The notes beneath the pieces were generated by a model. That model saw only the letters and a program-made list of their open reading frames with translations. It was not told the DNA's origin and made no database searches. This document shows, piece by piece, positions 62,871 through 64,000 of a stretch of DNA of 64,000 bases. How positions within the stretch are numbered: the first letter of the stretch is position 1; each line of letters begins with the position of its first letter. The DNA comes from Bugulina stolonifera (taxonomy: Eukaryota > Bryozoa > Gymnolaemata > Cheilostomatida > Bugulidae): NCBI GenBank assembly GCA_935421135.1, contig OW285191.1, positions 14,511,700 through 14,575,699 on the forward strand, in the 5' to 3' direction. The position numbers and the translations under genes are program-made.

Positions 62871-64000
62871 TCTTCGTCGTCTTCGTCTTCTTCTTTAGAA
62901 CGTACTAGAGCTTGTTGCAAGGGGTACGCCTCATCTGATTTTGGTTTTTGTCAAGATTACTATGGTCATATATTTATGTTATGCTAACATGTTGCACTAA
63001 TATAGATTTGTTGCTATGTTTATTGTAATAAATGTGACTTAAGCTCACGTATAGTCCTGGGCAGAAAGCTACCATGGTAAGCAGAAGTTTTTGCGTAGAT
63101 AGTGGGTGGGTCACCTCTTGTAGTAGCTCTAGTGACAGTTGTGTTAGTAGGACGATTGTTCATCAGCTCATCATAAGTGTTAGCAAGAGCTTCGTGGTGT
63201 TCTTCATTCGCCAAAATGCGTAAGAGGAGGTTGTGTCGGTTCTTCCTGCGACGGTTGCTAAGCGTATCAAGATTAAGTTCCTTGAGGACAGCAGATATGC
63301 TAACTCTACCTTTTAAATTACAGATGTAACGCACAGCACTGTTTTGTACCATTTCAATGTTGGTAATTTGGTAATCATGGACGGGATCCCAGACGGCAGA
63401 TGCATATTCCATGTGTGGCCGACAGAGACTAGTATATGCAAGTAGCTTAGCATCTTTGGTTGATCCGTGGAGTGCCCCCCTAACCATACCCAGTTGTCGT
63501 CTAGCTTTGGTGATTTGTGAACTAATATGAGAGGTGAACTTTAGATTAGATTGGATGATCACACCCAGGTATTTAGTTTCAATGTCAGTGTCGAGTTGTG
63601 CGTCATTTAAGGTGTAATATGCCGCCGGAGCTTCCGGTTTATGATTGAAGGTCATAATCGAGCATTTGGTAGTGTTGAACGACATGCACCAGGTGTTAGC
63701 CCAATCGGCCAAGGAAGTTATGTTCTTCTGGAATCTTGAATGGTCCTCGTCAGTGTTGACAGTTTGGTAAATGAGAGTGTCATCAGCGAATAAGCTGACA
63801 TTACAATCTATATACTCAGGTAGATCATTTATATAGATGAGAAATAGTGTAGGGCCCAACACAGAGCCCTGTGGAACACCTGAAGTAACTGGTAGTTCCG
63901 TCGATTTCTCTCCTGCTACTATCACTGTTTGCCTCCGGTCACGCAGGAAGTCATGAATCCAAAGCAATATTTTGTTGCTAATATTTGGTATACGGGCTAA
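62871..64000 (-). mobile_element. 3' part of a non-LTR retrotransposon (LINE)
   Basis: The minus-strand reverse transcriptase frame runs off the window edge. After its stop at 63020 there is about 120 bases of 3' UTR and then a short GAAGAC/GACGAA repeat at 62871-62896, which looks like the simple-repeat tail of a LINE. The coding frame is open over the whole visible length, so the copy may be young. Confidence 0.78.
63020..64000 (-). CDS. Reverse transcriptase of a LINE, C-terminal part (partial)
   Basis: The frame is open from the window edge through about 326 codons. Visible RT motifs are SGVPQGSVLGPTLFLIYIND (motif 4) and VSLFADDTLIY with the FADD catalytic pair, then TKCSIMTFN and KYLGVIIQSNLKF in the thumb-side region. 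The C-terminal stretch with KLLAYTSLCRPHMEYASAVW and RRRKNRHNLLLRIL is typical of Jockey, CR1 and L2-type LINEs. The endonuclease and the start lie outside the window. No frameshift or stop is seen in this part. The exact clade is not resolved. Confidence 0.9.
   Translation of the reverse strand, partial: LARIPNISNKILLWIHDFLRDRRQTVIVAGEKSTELPVTSGVPQGSVLGPTLFLIYINDLPEYIDCNVSLFADDTLIYQTVNTDEDHSRFQKNITSLADWANTWCMSFNTTKCSIMTFNHKPEAPAAYYTLNDAQLDTDIETKYLGVIIQSNLKFTSHISSQITKARRQLGMVRGALHGSTKDAKLLAYTSLCRPHMEYASAVWDPVHDYQITNIEMVQNSAVRYICNLKGRVSISAVLKELNLDTLSNRRRKNRHNLLLRILANEEHHEALANTYDELMNNRPTNTTVTRATTRGDPPTIYAKTSAYHGSFLPRTIRELKSHLLQ

Noticed and set aside
1..64000. tRNA, rRNA, CRISPR arrays and bacterial-type promoters
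   Set aside because: I searched by eye for tRNA A/B boxes with cloverleaf context, rRNA motifs and regularly spaced repeats. Only SINE-like boxes and transposon arrays were found, and the DNA is clearly nuclear animal DNA.

Overview
This is nuclear DNA from an animal: AT-rich, with many small exons joined by canonical GT/AG introns of about 100 bp to 2 kb, poly(A) signals and many DNA transposons. The compact introns, frequent TACATGTA palindromes and metazoan gene set suggest a non-bilaterian or other marine invertebrate, perhaps a demosponge. That placement is inference. Gene models were assembled by eye from translations and splice phases. In every complete model the phases agree and the total length is a multiple of three.

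Layout. 1-567 (+): last exon of an unidentified gene. 4.9-15.3 kb (+): a membrane-anchored M13 zinc metallopeptidase (neprilysin/endothelin-converting-enzyme family), 15 exons, 807 aa, plus a phase-compatible alternative first exon. 16.0-19.4 kb (-): site-2 protease (MBTPS2), 9 exons, 484 aa, tail-to-tail with the peptidase. 21.4-26.6 kb (-): kaptin (KPTN), 13 exons, 510 aa. 30.1-35.9 kb (-): an unnamed HEAT/armadillo-type protein, 14 exons, about 694 aa. 36.8-39.0 kb (-): MGME1, a mitochondrial PD-(D/E)XK exonuclease, 5 exons, 282 aa. 54.4-61.7 kb (+): BRF1, the TFIIB-related subunit of TFIIIB, 14 exons, 663 aa. 62.9-64.0 kb (-): 3' end of a non-LTR retrotransposon. The genes are ordinary housekeeping loci and do not look like one pathway.

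Mobile DNA. The 15 kb between MGME1 and BRF1 is a nest of transposons. A piggyBac element (TTAA target sites, broken transposase) carries a 600-bp hAT-type element with an 8-bp target duplication. Next to it lies a 10.7-kb element (42352-53016) with a perfect 9-bp target duplication and near-identical inverted arms of about 2.4 kb, interrupted by a second long-TIR element of 2.8 kb. A MITE follows. Further hAT-type elements with 8-bp duplications lie at 27.1-28.5 kb (with a tRNA-like SINE inside) and in a BRF1 intron, and a TTAA-flanked MITE lies at 19.8-20.4 kb.

Most interesting: the unique 2.6-kb spacer between the arms of the 10.7-kb element holds three minus-strand exons with compatible phases that end in a hydrophobic C-terminus and a stop. 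This looks like a host gene, or gene fragment, carried by a Mutator-like foldback transposon. I could not identify the protein.
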